In this document: positions 8,714-16,846 of the stretch, in pieces
How the letters are laid out: every line of letters starts with the position of its first letter
Numbering within the stretch: the stretch's first letter is position 1
Assembly (NCBI GenBank): GCA_965229505.1
Contig: OZ245881.1
Coordinates: 248,001 to 312,000, forward strand
From: UBA6059 sp040219045
GTDB taxonomy: Bacteria; Bacteroidota; Bacteroidia; Cytophagales; Cyclobacteriaceae
Direction: 5' to 3'
Length of the DNA stretch: 64,000 nucleotides
Position numbers and translations under genes: made by a program
The notes under the pieces: model-generated
Databases searched by the model: none
What the model saw: the letters and a program-made list of their open reading frames with translations, nothing else
What the model was told of the DNA's origin: nothing

Positions 8714-10341
8714 GGTCGCTCCAGGAGTATTCTTGACTCCCTTTGATATTCCTGCCATAGTACTACCATTTCCTGGCGCTTATCAGGGAAGTCTGAGGAG
8801 AGGTCCTTGCTCTCAGTGATATCCATCGCGAGATTGTAAAGTTCAAAATTGTTTTCATCGATAGGATAACCTGCTCCATATAGCTTCCAGTCTCCTTTTC
8901 TTACCAGAATATTCCCAGAATGCTCAATTGCAAATACATAGGTACTATCGTGAACGCTACTTTCAACATTCGCCAGGAAATCAACCAGGGTTTTACCCTT
9001 GAGTGGGTAAATTTCCTGATTATTAAATGCGGAGGGATACTCAGTGCCCGCCCATTCATAAATGGTTGGAGCAATATCAAGTAATGTCGTAAAGACATTA
9101 GTCGAGACGCCTTTTTCCACTCCCTGTCCAGCAATGATGAAAGGGGCCACCACACCACCTTGTCGGGTGTAGGTCTTGTGATCCCTGAAAGCGGCTGTAC
9201 CCGCTTCTGCCCACTGAGGGCCATAGGAAACATATGAATCAGGGTTGCCCATATTTTCATAATCATTATTAAAGTATTTCTGGCTATGCCCGACAAATGA
9301 GCCTTTGTAAAAGAAGTCCTCGGGCGCAGCTCCATTATCTGACATGAAGATGATTTGCGTATTGTCCAAAGCATCGATCGATTCCAAATATGCTATAAGT
9401 CTGCCCACTTGGCCATCCAGATGATCCACCATACCAGCGTATAGCTCCATTTTTCTTGCTTCTATCAGTTGTTGCGCTGACGTCAATGAGTCCCAGCTAG
9501 CGACATTTGGATTTAGCGGTGGTAGCTCTGTACCATCAGGCAGGATACCTCTAGCGATCAACCGCTCAAGGTTCTCCTGGCGCCAGGACTCATATCCCAT
9601 GTCAAAACGCCCCTCATATTTTTTCCAATAGGAACTATCGACCTGAAGCGGCCAGTGTGGTGATGTGTAGGTAGCTAGCGCAAAAAATGGTTTTTGATCA
9701 GCTCGCTGTTCATCTATATATTCGATAAGTTTGTCAGTGTAGAACTCGGTAGAATAAGCACCTTTTGGCCAATCTGCTGGTTGGCCATTTTCTGTATATG
9801 TAGAATACTGAAGGCTGTCACCTACTCCCAGCACAGATATGTTATCGCTGTGGTTGCCAGCACCTTCTATCAGTACGAAGGATCTCTCAAATCCCTTTTC
9901 AGCGGGATTGTGCTCAGGATCTTCTCCCAGATGCCACTTACCAGCAATGTAGGTATGATAGCCAGACGACTGCAGTAGTTGCGGTATGGTTACAACTCGC
10001 TCAGTCAGATACCCCTCATACCCCCATTCTTTCCTGTGCAGTCCTTGTATTCCCATCCCAGCAATATGGTTGTCATTGCCTGTTAACAGCATAGCACGCG
10101 TCGGGGCGCATTTGGGTGAAGTGTGAAAGTTGGTGAACATCATGCCTCTTTTGGCAAGCATATCTATGTTGGGCGTCTCAATTATCCCTCCATACGCGCC
10201 AAGGTCAGCATAGCCGAGATCATCCGCTACAATAAAAAGTATGTTGGGTTGGCCCGGAAGAGTGCTGGCCTCCGGTTTAGGGCTTGTGCAGGCCAAATCC
10301 AGTAAGCATAGCCCAATTGACAAGATGATCACGTGCTTCAT
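8710..10341 (-). CDS. Lipoprotein sulfatase (type I, formylglycine-dependent)
   Basis: The start is placed at the ATG that opens a lipoprotein signal (MKHVIILSIGLCLLDLACTS, lipobox Cys 18); a start 14 codons upstream would spoil this signal. ILFIVADDLGYADLG (about 34-48) is the N-terminal metal-binding motif, and CAPTRAMLLTG (Cys 78) is the CxPxR sequence whose cysteine is converted to formylglycine. GKWHLG and FMSDNGA give further metal and sulfate ligands. The 543-residue product hydrolyses sulfate esters, perhaps of algal polysaccharides or other sulfated organics, at the cell surface or in the periplasm. No maturase (FGE or anSME) or polysaccharide utilisation genes are nearby. Confidence 0.92.
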   Translation of the reverse strand: MKHVIILSIGLCLLDLACTSPKPEASTLPGQPNILFIVADDLGYADLGAYGGIIETPNIDMLAKRGMMFTNFHTSPKCAPTRAMLLTGNDNHIAGMGIQGLHRKEWGYEGYLTERVVTIPQLLQSSGYHTYIAGKWHLGEDPEHNPAEKGFERSFVLIEGAGNHSDNISVLGVGDSLQYSTYTENGQPADWPKGAYSTEFYTDKLIEYIDEQRADQKPFFALATYTSPHWPLQVDSSYWKKYEGRFDMGYESWRQENLERLIARGILPDGTELPPLNPNVASWDSLTSAQQLIEARKMELYAGMVDHLDGQVGRLIAYLESIDALDNTQIIFMSDNGAAPEDFFYKGSFVGHSQKYFNNDYENMGNPDSYVSYGPQWAEAGTAAFRDHKTYTRQGGVVAPFIIAGQGVEKGVSTNVFTTLLDIAPTIYEWAGTEYPSAFNNQEIYPLKGKTLVDFLANVESSVHDSTYVFAIEHSGNILVRKGDWKLYGAGYPIDENNFELYNLAMDITESKDLSSDFPDKRQEMVVLWQEYQRESRILLERP

Positions 10342-10422
10342 GGATTCAATATATGAAATAACCTTGAGGTGATTCTTGACCATTTGCGCTGAACACTGGT
10401 TCTCATTAACTTCTGGTAAGCA

Positions 10423-10704
10423 ATGAAACTACTGGCACATGAACAAAAAGATCTGATGCAGGCGCTGGAAAAGGCCGGCGCTGATGAGCATTTTCACTTT
10501 GTGAAGAAGAAAGGCTGGGTGACTATTATGAGTCCTAATGCTTCAGAAAAGCTATTCTCCTTTCACAGGAAAAGGGGACTTGAGCTTGTGGATGGGAAGT
10601 TCGAACAGAAGCTCGTCTATCTGGTAAAATCAAAAGGCCAGACTGAAGAGTTTACAGCCTGGCCAGAGGTATTTCAAAAATTTTGCACTTGGCTCAATGA
10701 ATAG
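10423..10704 (+). CDS. Hypothetical small protein
   Basis: 93 residues, soluble, moderately charged, with pattern VKKKGWVTIMSP and EQKLVYLVKSKGQTEEF suggesting a small alpha/beta fold and a C-terminal aromatic helix (WPEVFQKFCTWLNE). I do not recognise the family. It is divergent from the sulfatase (81 bp between starts) and convergent with the DUF3078 gene (5 bp between stops). The tight packing supports a real gene, but no function can be proposed. Confidence 0.6.
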   Translation: MKLLAHEQKDLMQALEKAGADEHFHFVKKKGWVTIMSPNASEKLFSFHRKRGLELVDGKFEQKLVYLVKSKGQTEEFTAWPEVFQKFCTWLNE

Positions 10705-10709
10705 AAGAC

Positions 10710-11648
10710 CTACTCCTTCTTCGCACCAAAGTTGAAGGCAAGACCCGCACCAAAAACACTCTTGAACTGTGTTCTTGGGCCTACTGCTTCCAGCACGTCA
10801 TTGTCATCGAATACTTCTATATTGATATCATCATCATATATCAATGAGATGATCCAATTAACGGTTAGCCAGTCATTGACTTTCATGACAAGTGCATTGT
10901 CAAATGCAACATCCACGTTTCCGAAATTGTCAATATAGTTGGCAAACATCTCAAGCTTGGTTTCAAGATTAACATTTTCAGCTATGTCACTCTTGTATTT
11001 AATTTTTAGGAATGAACCGATTTCTGACCGACTTGTAGATCCTTCGGTGATGATATTTCCATTATCGTCAAATACAGCACCCTCCACGCCAAATGCGCCT
11101 TGATTGGCTAAATCCTGATCAGTCACAAAAGTGAATTTTCCGGCAATTGGTGAGTAAGCCAGTGAAAATTTATCAGATGGCTTCCAGTCAATACCTGTAG
11201 AGACCAATAAATAGCCGGGAGCCATAAACTTGGAAATCACAGTTCCCTCAGCATTGACACCCTCGGCAAACTGCGTCCGAAAATCAAGCATGTTAGACCA
11301 ATACAGTTTATCACCTTTAATCTTATGTCCATATTGAGTGACCAGGTTTATTCTATCATCAGTTTTCTCTACTCCATTACCACCTTGATTGATCAAACCA
11401 TATCCCAGAATAAGGTCATTTTGCCATAGAGATTTGTCCTTAGCATAGTTGGCAAATACATTGAAGTAGCCATTGAGCGAGACTGAGTTGTCACCCCCTG
11501 CTGCCCAGTTAGTCAGTGCGACCTGAGAGAAGGTCAGCGTCCCCACACCTCCTTTGGTCCAGTAGGTAGTATCTGTGGTTTGGGCCAGAGCCATACCAGA
11601 AGTAAAAATGAAGCATATCGCTGCTAGTAAAGTTCGTTTCATAGTCAT
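10710..11648 (-). CDS. DUF3078 family outer-membrane-type protein
   Basis: 312 residues with a Sec signal peptide (MKRTLLAAICFIFTSGMALAQ, cleaved after ALA) starting at codon 3 or 1. The mature start TTYWTKGGVGTLTFSQVALTNWAAGG is the DUF3078 hallmark, shown here in part. The rest alternates aromatic and polar residues as in beta-barrels and ends in GLAFNFGAKKE, close to a barrel C-terminus. Found almost only in Bacteroidota; function unknown, probably an outer membrane protein. It stands alone between a convergent small gene and the acyl-CoA ligase. Confidence 0.85.
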   Translation of the reverse strand: MTMKRTLLAAICFIFTSGMALAQTTDTTYWTKGGVGTLTFSQVALTNWAAGGDNSVSLNGYFNVFANYAKDKSLWQNDLILGYGLINQGGNGVEKTDDRINLVTQYGHKIKGDKLYWSNMLDFRTQFAEGVNAEGTVISKFMAPGYLLVSTGIDWKPSDKFSLAYSPIAGKFTFVTDQDLANQGAFGVEGAVFDDNGNIITEGSTSRSEIGSFLKIKYKSDIAENVNLETKLEMFANYIDNFGNVDVAFDNALVMKVNDWLTVNWIISLIYDDDINIEVFDDNDVLEAVGPRTQFKSVFGAGLAFNFGAKKE

Positions 11649-11758
11649 TAAAGTAACATTTCTGCGAAAGTAGAAAATATCGTTCCCACGTAATAGCAGA
11701 TTGTATCCTACTTCGACTAATTCGCTGATTATCCCTTTGAAACCTCCTGACAGCCAGA

Positions 11759-13462
11759 TTAAACGTACTGATTCTCTTTCAGATCGTTTTCCTTTATAAT
11801 TCTTCTGAGAATCTTGCCCACATTAGACTTGGGCAGCTCATCGGTAAATGCTACATGCTTTGGGCATTTGTAGCTCGTCATTTCTTCCTTGCAAAAAGCA
11901 ATGACCTCCTCCGCTGTGAGCGATTCATCTTTCTTTACGATATATACTTTTACCGCCTCGGTAGATTTTTTATCCGGTACCCCAATAGCTCCAACTTCCA
12001 GGACTTTAGGATGAGAAGCGATTACATTTTCAACTTCATTGGGATATACATTAAAGCCTGAGACGAGAATCATCTCCTTCTTTCGATCCACGATTTTGAT
12101 AAACCCATCTTCGTCCATCACACCTATATCGCCCGTCTTCAACCACTCTCCGTCCATTACATTGGCGGTCTCGTCCGGTCTCTGCCAGTATCCCTTCATC
12201 ACCTGTGGACCCTTGGCCAATATCTCGCCCGGTTCGCCGAAAGCTACTTCCTTACCAGAATCATCCACAAGCTTTATGAGTGTGCTTGGAATTGGTAGGC
12301 CAATGGTACCGATGCGGTCTGTTCCATCTAACGGGTTGGTAGTCAGTACGGGTGAGGTTTCGGTTAGGCCATAGCCTTCAGATAGTTTAGAACCTGTCAC
12401 CTGCTCCCATTTCTCTGCCACCACCTTTTGTACAGCCATGCCACCCCCAAACGCCACTTTCAGCTTTGAGAAATCCAGCTCAGCAAAGCCATCCGCATTC
12501 AGCAATCCGTTGAAAAGGGTGTTTACACCAGTGATTACCGAAAACTTGTGCTTACCCAATTCCTTTACGAAGGCAGGCATATCTCTTGGGTTGGTGATTA
12601 ATATGTTGTGTGCGCCAAACTTGAACATCACAAGGCCATTACATACCAAAGCAAAGACGTGGTATAGCGGAAGTGCGGTAATCGCCACCTCTCCTTTTTC
12701 TGCCAAAAGCGGACTCATCCAGGCATGCACCTGCTGCAGGTTGGCCACTATATTTCTGTGTAAGAGCATGGCTCCTTTGCTTACACCGGTTGTACCTCCG
12801 GTATATTGCAGGAATGCGATATCCTCACCAGTCAATTCCGGTAGGGAGGCGTGTGTCTTAGCTCCCTCTGACAGAGCTTTCTTGAATGATATGGCTTGTG
12901 GAAGATGATATTTGGGCACCATCTTCTTGACATACTTCACCGCCAGATTGACAATAGTACCCTTGAGGCCGCCAACCAGATCACCTATTTCTGTTACAAT
13001 TACTGTCTTGATATCGGTGTTGTCAATGATCTCCTCAAGATGGCTGGCAAAGTTGGCCAGGATTACGATTGCGGTAGCCCCAGAGTCCTTAAACTGATGC
13101 TCCATCTCATGTGGAGTATATAAAGGGTTAGTATTTACTACTACGATACCGGCTCTCAGAGCACCAAACATGGCCACCGGATATTGCAAAAGGTTGGGCA
13201 TCTGAATAGCCAAACGGTCCCCCTTTTTTAGCCCTGCAACATTCGTTAGGTAGCTGGCAAAAGCCATCGATAACTCATTGAGTTCCTTGTAAGTGATCAC
13301 CTTACCCATGTTTTCAAAGGCAGGGAGCTCACTGTACTTCTTAAAGCCATCTTCGAAAAGCTCGGATAGCGATCCGTACTCTTCTTCATCTATAGTATGG
13401 GGTATACCTACCGGATAATGGTCAAACCAAGGCTGTTGCATCACACTTTCTCTTTGGGTCAA
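11759..13462 (-). CDS. fadD: Long-chain fatty acid-CoA ligase
   Basis: 567 residues of the AMP-forming acyl-CoA synthetase family. Visible motifs are the P-loop-like YTGGTTGVSKGAM (about 209-221), GYGLTETSP (about 364), GEWLKTGDIG (about 440) with the ATP-binding aspartate, DRKKEMILVSGFNVYP (about 458) and the C-terminal catalytic lysine in KSNVGKILRR. It activates fatty acids to acyl-CoA for beta-oxidation or lipid synthesis at the membrane. The gene is monocistronic; a terminator at 13560-13601 lies about 100 nt upstream of the start on the same strand and could act as an attenuator or simply end the upstream tRNA-like RNA. Confidence 0.95.
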   Translation of the reverse strand: MTQRESVMQQPWFDHYPVGIPHTIDEEEYGSLSELFEDGFKKYSELPAFENMGKVITYKELNELSMAFASYLTNVAGLKKGDRLAIQMPNLLQYPVAMFGALRAGIVVVNTNPLYTPHEMEHQFKDSGATAIVILANFASHLEEIIDNTDIKTVIVTEIGDLVGGLKGTIVNLAVKYVKKMVPKYHLPQAISFKKALSEGAKTHASLPELTGEDIAFLQYTGGTTGVSKGAMLLHRNIVANLQQVHAWMSPLLAEKGEVAITALPLYHVFALVCNGLVMFKFGAHNILITNPRDMPAFVKELGKHKFSVITGVNTLFNGLLNADGFAELDFSKLKVAFGGGMAVQKVVAEKWEQVTGSKLSEGYGLTETSPVLTTNPLDGTDRIGTIGLPIPSTLIKLVDDSGKEVAFGEPGEILAKGPQVMKGYWQRPDETANVMDGEWLKTGDIGVMDEDGFIKIVDRKKEMILVSGFNVYPNEVENVIASHPKVLEVGAIGVPDKKSTEAVKVYIVKKDESLTAEEVIAFCKEEMTSYKCPKHVAFTDELPKSNVGKILRRIIKENDLKENQYV

Positions 13463-13559
13463 ATCTCGAGTTATAAATAAGTAGCTGGTACAGAAAGTTG
13501 TAAAATATGAAATTCCACTTAACCGTCATCAACTTTTCGACCAACACACTACTCGTGGC

Positions 13560-13601
13560 GTCAAAATAAAAAAGCTGTTCAGACGTCTTCTGAACAGCTT
13601 T
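13560..13601 (-). terminator. Rho-independent terminator, minus strand
   Basis: The arms AAAGCTGTTCAGA and TCTGAACAGCTTT (13 bp, perfect) flank a short loop and, read on the minus strand, are followed by TTTTATTTT. It sits 26 nt after the CCA end of the tRNA-like RNA and about 100 nt before fadD, so it most simply ends the RNA. Confidence 0.85.
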
Positions 13602-13626
13602 ATAAACAACATTAACCCAAAAATGA

Positions 13627-13712
13627 TGGCCACAGGAGAAGGAATCGAACCTTCAATTAGGACTATTCGAATATTTCTTCGTTAATCCATTCCCAGATAA
13701 TTCATCCCTGTA
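13627..13712 (-). ncRNA. tRNA-like RNA: acceptor stem, T arm and CCA, with one long hairpin in place of D/anticodon arms
   Basis: On the minus strand the 86 nt begin TACAGGG and end TCCTGTG-G-CCA, giving a 7-bp acceptor stem with two wobble pairs. The T arm is perfect (GAAGG, loop TTCGATT, CCTTC at 13638-13654). Between them, instead of D, anticodon and variable arms, the sequence can fold into one arm: AATTA/TAATT, then GGATTA/TAGTCC, then CGAA/TTCG, with a 9-nt bulge containing GGG. No 7-base anticodon loop with U33 can be formed, so it is not an ordinary tRNA although its length equals a class II tRNA. A possible -7 box (TAATTTTG, 13753-13760) and the downstream terminator suggest a transcription unit. 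Alternatives: a decayed Leu/Ser-type tRNA gene, a tRNA fragment left by an integrated element, or a leader of fadD. Confidence 0.45.
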
Positions 13713-13869
13713 GAAATAGTAATTCAATCAATAAATAGGCTGATTGATGATTCAAAATTAATAAGTAGTTGCTTTTATTTAAAATATTTTAATATTTTTA
13801 CACAATAAATACGTTTTGTCAAATAAGGCACTCATCTGATTATATAATTAACAAAACACACTCCTTCTA

Positions 13870-14331
13870 ATGAGTAAGAATTACGAAATTGATAATGTAG
13901 ACCTTAAAATCCTCAATTTGTTGATGGAGGATGCCAAAATTCCTTATACCGAAATAGCCAAAAAGGTATTTGTCTCGGGTGGTACAGTTCATGTAAGGAT
14001 GAAGAAACTCGAGGAGATGGGTGTGGTGAGAGGCACTACTTTGAAAATGGATTATTCCAAACTAGGCTATGACGTCACCTGCTTTCTTGGGATTTATCTG
14101 ACTAAGAGTTCCTTATACTATCAGGTTGTGGAAGAATTGAAGAAAATTCCCGAAATAGTGAAGGTGCATTACACCACTGGTAACTACAATATTTTTATTA
14201 AAATACATTGTAAGGACACTCGTCACCTAAGGGATGTGCTGCATGACAAGATTCAGAAAGTTGATGGCATTGAACGTACAGAAACCTTTATTTCACTTGA
14301 GGAAAGTATGAATCGACACCTACAGTTCTAG
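13870..14331 (+). CDS. Lrp/AsnC family transcriptional regulator
   Basis: 153 residues. An N-terminal winged helix-turn-helix (DLKILNLLMEDAKIPYTEI then VSGGTVHVRMKKLEEMGVV, about 11-50) is followed by the RAM/AsnC ligand-binding domain (about 65-150) with the pattern VKVHYTTGNYNIFIKI. Such regulators form octamers and respond to amino acids or related metabolites. It is monocistronic, ended by its own terminator, and lies directly upstream of the suf operon; regulation of suf by it is possible but not shown. Its promoter zone is unusually AT-rich. Confidence 0.93.
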   Translation: MSKNYEIDNVDLKILNLLMEDAKIPYTEIAKKVFVSGGTVHVRMKKLEEMGVVRGTTLKMDYSKLGYDVTCFLGIYLTKSSLYYQVVEELKKIPEIVKVHYTTGNYNIFIKIHCKDTRHLRDVLHDKIQKVDGIERTETFISLEESMNRHLQF

Positions 14332-14352
14332 GAAACCATAACCCCTCGATGT

Positions 14353-14378
14353 GAAAAGGTCCATTGGGCCTTTTTTTT
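14353..14378 (+). terminator. Rho-independent terminator after the Lrp-type gene
   Basis: Stem AAAGGTCC / GGGCCTTT (one G-T pair) with a short ATT loop followed by a run of eight T. It separates the regulator gene from the suf operon. Confidence 0.85.
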
Positions 14379-14558
14379 GTTGAGGCCATTAACTGGTGAG
14401 AGTATTACTATCATAAGTTGCGTGCTTCACAATGAGTATTTTATCTTAATCTAAGATTTAATATAACTTTATCCACTTCCAAAAGCTTTTTAGCTCCACT
14501 CCCCTCGAATACCTCAAAAAAATCGACTTAGCGGAACATTTAAACTTGGCTGTTGTTG

Positions 14559-14566
14559 TACCTTTG
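14559..14566 (+). promoter_or_regulatory. Bacteroidota-type -7 promoter box for the suf operon
   Basis: TACCTTTG fits the TAnnTTTG consensus and lies 36 nt upstream of sufB. A GCGGAACATTT block at 14531-14541 sits where the upstream element would be; nearly the same block (GCGGAACGTTT) precedes the -7 box of hppA. Confidence 0.55.
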
Positions 14567-14601
14567 ACTTAATTATAATCAGTCTAAATTAGATTCGCAC
14601 A

Positions 14602-16059
14602 ATGAGTAAAGATGCAGCCTCAGACGAACAGATATTAGAAGAATTCACCTCGAAGGAATACGAGCATGGGTGGCATGTAGACTTTGAAGCTGACGAGGCT
14701 CCATTGGGCCTTAATGAGGATATTGTTCGCTTTATTTCTGCTAAGAAAGAAGAGCCAGAATGGTTGCTTGAGTGGAGATTGGATGCTTTTAGAAAATGGG
14801 AAGCAATGCCCAATCCGGAGTGGGCTAACGTGCATTATCCGGAGGTCGATTTTCAGGCCATTCGCTACTATTCTGCGCCCAAGCAAACAAAAAAACCGGA
14901 GAGTCTTGATGAGGTTGATCCCGAGTTGTTGAAGACATTCGAGAAACTGGGAATCTCGCTGCTTGAGCAGAAGAGACTTACTGGAGTTGCGGTTGATGCG
15001 GTGATTGACTCTGTCTCGGTAGGTACTACATTCAAAAAGCAATTAGGCGAACTCGGAATTATTTTCTGTTCCTTCAGCGAGGCAGTGAAAGATCATCCCG
15101 ATCTTGTTAAAAAATATATGGGCTCGGTTGTGCCTGCGAATGACAACTACTATGCGGCGCTTAACTCCGCTGTTTTCTCTGATGGCTCATTCTGTTACAT
15201 TCCTAAAGGAGTGAGATGTCCAATGGAACTCTCGACCTATTTTAGAATCAATGCCGCCAACACAGGTCAGTTCGAAAGAACGCTGATTGTGGCGGAAGAA
15301 GGCTCATATGTGAGTTACCTGGAAGGATGTACTGCTCCGATGCGCGATGAAAATCAGTTGCATGCTGCAGTAGTAGAGATTTATGCCGAAAAGGACGCAG
15401 AGGTGAAGTACTCTACAGTACAGAACTGGTACCCTGGAGATAAAGACGGTAAGGGAGGTATCTACAATTTCGTAACCAAGCGAGCCTTGTGCGCTGGCAA
15501 TCACGCCAAAGTATCTTGGACGCAGGTAGAGACGGGTAGCGCGGTGACATGGAAGTACCCCTCATGCATTTTGAAAGGTGACTATTCTGTAGGTGAATTT
15601 TACTCAGTAGCTGTCACCAATAACTATCAGCAGGCTGATACCGGTACCAAAATGATCCATATAGGTAAGCATACCAAGTCGAGGATCGTATCAAAGGGTA
15701 TATCTGCTGGTAAATCACAAAATAGCTATAGAGGTCAGGTACACGTGATGAAGCGTGCCGAAGGTTCGAGGAACTTCTCACAATGTGATTCTCTATTAAT
15801 GGGCAATCAGTGCGGGGCTCACACCTTCCCCTATATAGATATCGAAAACAAGTCTTCTCAGGTAGAGCATGAGGCCACAACGTCCAAGATTGGAGAAGAT
15901 CAAATATTCTACTGCCTGCAGAGAGGCATTGATGAGGAATCGGCCGTAGCGCTGATCGTCAATGGGTTCGCTAAGGAAGTGCTCAACAAGCTTCCAATGG
16001 AATTTGCGGTAGAAGCACAAAAGCTACTCGCGCTTACCCTCGAAGGAAGCGTAGGATAA
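14602..16059 (+). CDS. sufB: Fe-S cluster assembly scaffold protein SufB
   Basis: 485 residues, full length for the family. Hallmarks are the SIISVGTTFKKQLGELGI-like block at about 135-150, FCYIPKGVRCPMELSTYFRIN (about 198, shown in part), EGCTAPMRDENQLHAAVVE (about 240) with the scaffold cysteine, and the C-terminal QCGAHTFPYIDIENKSSQ plus AVALIVNGFAKEVL. SufB with SufC and SufD builds Fe-S clusters in the cytosol from sulfur delivered by SufS/SufE. It is the first gene of a seven-gene operon and is preceded by a 220-nt leader with a TAnnTTTG box. No upstream SufR- or IscR-type regulator is present; the adjacent regulator is of Lrp type. Confidence 0.97.
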   Translation: MSKDAASDEQILEEFTSKEYEHGWHVDFEADEAPLGLNEDIVRFISAKKEEPEWLLEWRLDAFRKWEAMPNPEWANVHYPEVDFQAIRYYSAPKQTKKPESLDEVDPELLKTFEKLGISLLEQKRLTGVAVDAVIDSVSVGTTFKKQLGELGIIFCSFSEAVKDHPDLVKKYMGSVVPANDNYYAALNSAVFSDGSFCYIPKGVRCPMELSTYFRINAANTGQFERTLIVAEEGSYVSYLEGCTAPMRDENQLHAAVVEIYAEKDAEVKYSTVQNWYPGDKDGKGGIYNFVTKRALCAGNHAKVSWTQVETGSAVTWKYPSCILKGDYSVGEFYSVAVTNNYQQADTGTKMIHIGKHTKSRIVSKGISAGKSQNSYRGQVHVMKRAEGSRNFSQCDSLLMGNQCGAHTFPYIDIENKSSQVEHEATTSKIGEDQIFYCLQRGIDEESAVALIVNGFAKEVLNKLPMEFAVEAQKLLALTLEGSVG

Positions 16060-16085
16060 TACAAACACATTAATCAACAGTTGTA

Positions 16086-16841
16086 ATGTTAAAGATTGAC
16101 AATCTGCATGCCTCGATTGAGGGCAAAGAAATATTAAGAGGAATCAACCTGACGGTAAAGCCAGGCGAGGTACATGCCATCATGGGCCCCAATGGTTCTG
16201 GGAAAAGTACGTTGGCTGCTGTACTGGCCGGTCGCGAGGATTATGAAATCACTGAAGGGTCGGTAGACTTTCAGGGTAGCGATCTATTAGAACTCTCTCC
16301 TGAAGAAAGAGCCAGAGAAGGTATATTCCTTGCCTTCCAATATCCTGTAGAAATTCCGGGAGTCACAACCACCAACTTTCTGAAGACTGCTGTTAATCAA
16401 ATCAGAGAGCACAAAGGTCTTGACCCAATGGATGCTGTGCAGTTTCTCAAGACCATGAAGGAGAAAATGAAGCTGGTCGAAATAGATCAGTCACTTCTGA
16501 GTCGATCTCTCAACGAGGGTTTCTCCGGTGGAGAAAAGAAACGTAATGAAATCTTCCAGATGGCCATGCTAGAACCGACGCTTTCGATCCTCGATGAAAC
16601 TGACTCTGGGCTAGACATTGATGCCTTGAAGATTGTAGCTAATGGTGTAAATACGCTTAAGAATCAGGATAACGCCACTATCGTGGTAACCCACTACCAG
16701 CGTCTGCTTGACTATATCGTACCTGACTATGTACATGTACTCTTCCAGGGTAGAATAGTGAAGTCTGGTGATAAGTCGCTCGCGCTGGAGCTAGAGGCCA
16801 AAGGGTACGACTGGATCAAGGAAGAACTAGCAGCAGTTTAA
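16086..16841 (+). CDS. sufC: Fe-S cluster assembly ATPase SufC
   Basis: 251-residue ABC-type ATPase without membrane domain. Walker A is GPNGSGKST (34-42), the signature is NEGFSGGEKKRNEI (about 145-158) and Walker B is LSILDETDSGLD (about 168-179), with the switch histidine in VVTHYQRLL. The DETDSGLD ending is specific to SufC among ABC ATPases. It binds SufB and SufD and drives the conformational change needed for cluster formation. 26 bp after sufB and 5 bp before sufD. Confidence 0.97.
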   Translation: MLKIDNLHASIEGKEILRGINLTVKPGEVHAIMGPNGSGKSTLAAVLAGREDYEITEGSVDFQGSDLLELSPEERAREGIFLAFQYPVEIPGVTTTNFLKTAVNQIREHKGLDPMDAVQFLKTMKEKMKLVEIDQSLLSRSLNEGFSGGEKKRNEIFQMAMLEPTLSILDETDSGLDIDALKIVANGVNTLKNQDNATIVVTHYQRLLDYIVPDYVHVLFQGRIVKSGDKSLALELEAKGYDWIKEELAAV

Positions 16842-16846
16842 TTATA

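Larger units (their letters stand above)
13463..13869. other. Intergenic region with terminator, tRNA-like RNA and AT-rich promoter zone
   Basis: This stretch without protein genes holds, from left to right, the fadD leader, a strong minus-strand terminator, an 86-nt tRNA-like fold and a very AT-rich zone (13740-13860) that must contain the promoter of the Lrp-type gene at 13870 and probably the minus-strand promoter of the RNA. Confidence 0.7.

Noticed and set aside
13627..13712. Ordinary tRNA gene (Leu/Ser class) or tmRNA 3' end
   Set aside because: Acceptor and T arm fit, but no anticodon loop with U33 and no normal D arm can be formed; the tmRNA 5' GGGGxTGA block is missing.
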